A stretch of 64,000 bases of DNA. Source: Rhodococcus sp. IEGM 1409 (GTDB taxonomy: Bacteria; Actinomycetota; Actinomycetes; Mycobacteriales; Mycobacteriaceae). Every line of letters starts with the position of its first letter. The stretch's first letter is position 1. Made by a program: the position numbers and the translations under genes. Where the stretch lies: NCBI RefSeq assembly GCF_030056735.1, contig NZ_JASHKN010000007.1, positions 1 to 64,000 on the forward strand. The letters run 5' to 3'. Shown here piece by piece: positions 62,981 through 64,000 of this stretch. The notes below the pieces were generated by a model. It did no database searches and was not told the origin of the DNA. It saw only the letters and a list, made by a program, of their open reading frames with translations.

Positions 62981-64000
62981 TCAACCGAGCCAGTCGAGAA
63001 CGGCCGCCGCAGTCCACGACTGCTGCATGCTCCCCAACGGCTCTCCGGTGAAAGGCTCGTAGTACTCGGCAAATGTGCCGTCGCTGGCCTGCCTCAACCC
63101 CTCCGAACGCAAGACATGTGATCGCTCGGCCCATCCCCGACGCGCGAACGCCCACGAGAACAACCACGTGATAACCGGCCACACCGGGCCACGCCAATAC
63201 TCACGCGGGCGAAAATCACCGGAAACCGGCGACGTCGACGGCGGGACGGCAAAACGCATGTCCGGGTGGCCGCAGAACTTGGGCCCCTCGAAAGTGCGCA
63301 ACAAAGCGCGCTCGGCTTCGCGGTTCAAACCACCGCAGAGCAACGGCGCAAACATCGCGATGGTCTCGGTATGAACCCACCGTCCAGTGCGCAGGTCGAA
63401 ATCCTTTGCCGCACCGGATCGCTCATCGGTGGTGGCAATCACGCCCCGACGGAAGCGATCTGCCCACCCACGCAGATCTCGAACGTCGGAGTTCGGACGC
63501 GAATGCTCCTCGCCGATCGTCGCCAGGACGTCGCACGCCATCGAGAAGACGGCACTGACAAACACGTCCTCGACGGCAAAACTCATGGCCGTTGCAAGCT
63601 GCGAGTCCTCGTACCGCACGGCCTTCATCTCTTCGAGAAGCCAAAGGTAGCGGTCGTATTCGTGATCCGTGGGCCGCTGAGACAGGTCGGTCACCACCGC
63701 GAGATCCGCCCTCTGATACGCAGGTACCTGTCCTGCAACAACATTCGCGTAGGCCAGATCCCAGCGCGGAGAATTGTCCATCCCCGATTCCCACCCGTGG
63801 TAGAGCGCGATTCGGCCGTTACCGTCGAGATCCCGCGCCTCCGCCAACCACCGGTGCCACCGAACAAGATCGCTCCAGCGACGGTCGAGAAACTCTTCGG
63901 CCACCGCACGCGTCGTACGTCCGTGCCGACGCGAATGATCGAGAATCCGCTGTACCGCGATCGCGTGGACGGGGGGTTGAGTGATTCCCGATGTAGCGGT
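62981..64000 (-). CDS. GH63-like glycoside hydrolase (glucosylglycerate/mannosylglycerate hydrolase type), 5' end cut
   Basis: The frame is open to the right edge, so about 339 C-terminal residues are visible. It has GWESGMDNSPRWD with a candidate catalytic Asp, YWRGPVWPVITW, and YYEPFTGEPLGSMQQSWTAA with a candidate catalytic Glu. This pattern is that of the (alpha/alpha)6-barrel hydrolases acting on glucosylglycerate or mannosylglycerate, or broader GH63 enzymes. There is no membrane segment in the visible part. An in-frame GTG at 63904 is not taken as the start because the family sequence (GITQPPVHAIAV) continues upstream. Confidence 0.7.
   Translation of the reverse strand, partial: TATSGITQPPVHAIAVQRILDHSRRHGRTTRAVAEEFLDRRWSDLVRWHRWLAEARDLDGNGRIALYHGWESGMDNSPRWDLAYANVVAGQVPAYQRADLAVVTDLSQRPTDHEYDRYLWLLEEMKAVRYEDSQLATAMSFAVEDVFVSAVFSMACDVLATIGEEHSRPNSDVRDLRGWADRFRRGVIATTDERSGAAKDFDLRTGRWVHTETIAMFAPLLCGGLNREAERALLRTFEGPKFCGHPDMRFAVPPSTSPVSGDFRPREYWRGPVWPVITWLFSWAFARRGWAERSHVLRSEGLRQASDGTFAEYYEPFTGEPLGSMQQSWTAAAVLDWLG

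Overview
The window is high-GC, densely coded DNA from an actinomycete of the genus Rhodococcus, most probably the R. erythropolis / R. qingshengii group. The pointers are a barbiturase that looks like the R. erythropolis enzyme, an Fe-type nitrile hydratase cluster with a Rhodococcus-type aldoxime dehydratase whose residue numbering matches the known enzyme, a LpqY-SugABC-type sugar importer, an F420-type oxidoreductase and many GTG starts and ATGA overlaps. No rRNA, tRNA, CRISPR array, insertion sequence or phage gene was recognised.

Region 1 (1-13045) is a pyrimidine (oxidative route) island. Barbiturase and an amidase that is a good candidate ureidomalonase sit on the minus strand, followed by the first codons of a class III aminotransferase. 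Uracil phosphoribosyltransferase, a PucR regulator, a CaiB-type CoA-transferase and a fused carboxyltransferase run on the plus strand, up to a strong hairpin terminator shared with a convergent NCS2 uracil/xanthine permease. A second PucR regulator and an XdhC-type molybdenum cofactor factor follow. Together they suggest uptake of uracil, oxidation to barbiturate, ring opening to ureidomalonate, hydrolysis to malonate, and handling of malonate as its CoA ester.

Region 2 (13329-24205) is mixed catabolic and housekeeping DNA: a second CaiB protein, a TetR/enoyl-CoA hydratase pair with a clear operator, a P-loop kinase, a metallo-beta-lactamase-fold protein, a second amidase, an ArsR/PRISE-reductase pair, a hypothetical protein, and a class A penicillin-binding protein. 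Region 3 (24231-31857) carries the ABC sugar importer (LpqY-SugABC type), a DUF2786/metallohydrolase pair, and an extra ClpP pair next to a small XRE regulator that resembles Streptomyces PopR/ClgR.

Region 4 (32107-43215) has an F420-type oxidoreductase, an MFS/acyl-CoA dehydrogenase/CaiB operon divergent from a LysR gene, and a TetR/acyl-CoA synthetase/AidB-like dehydrogenase operon divergent from an AraC gene. Region 5 (43420-50754) is the aldoxime-nitrile pathway: aldoxime dehydratase, ArsR regulator, a cytoplasmic amide-sensor-like protein, amidase, nitrile hydratase alpha and beta, and a nitrile hydratase activator gene that is frameshifted. With the acyl-CoA synthetase it can take aldoxime to nitrile to amide to acid to acyl-CoA.

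Region 6 (50786-64000) holds a secreted beta-propeller protein, a fused polar amino acid ABC importer, an ECF42-like sigma factor with its DGPF/YCII partner and a candidate autoregulated promoter, a two-component system beside a DrrAB-type ABC exporter, a Tat-exported PhoX phosphatase, a secreted GH25 muramidase, and a GH63-like glycosidase cut by the right edge. All calls rest on reading the sequence and remembered family motifs; no database search was run.
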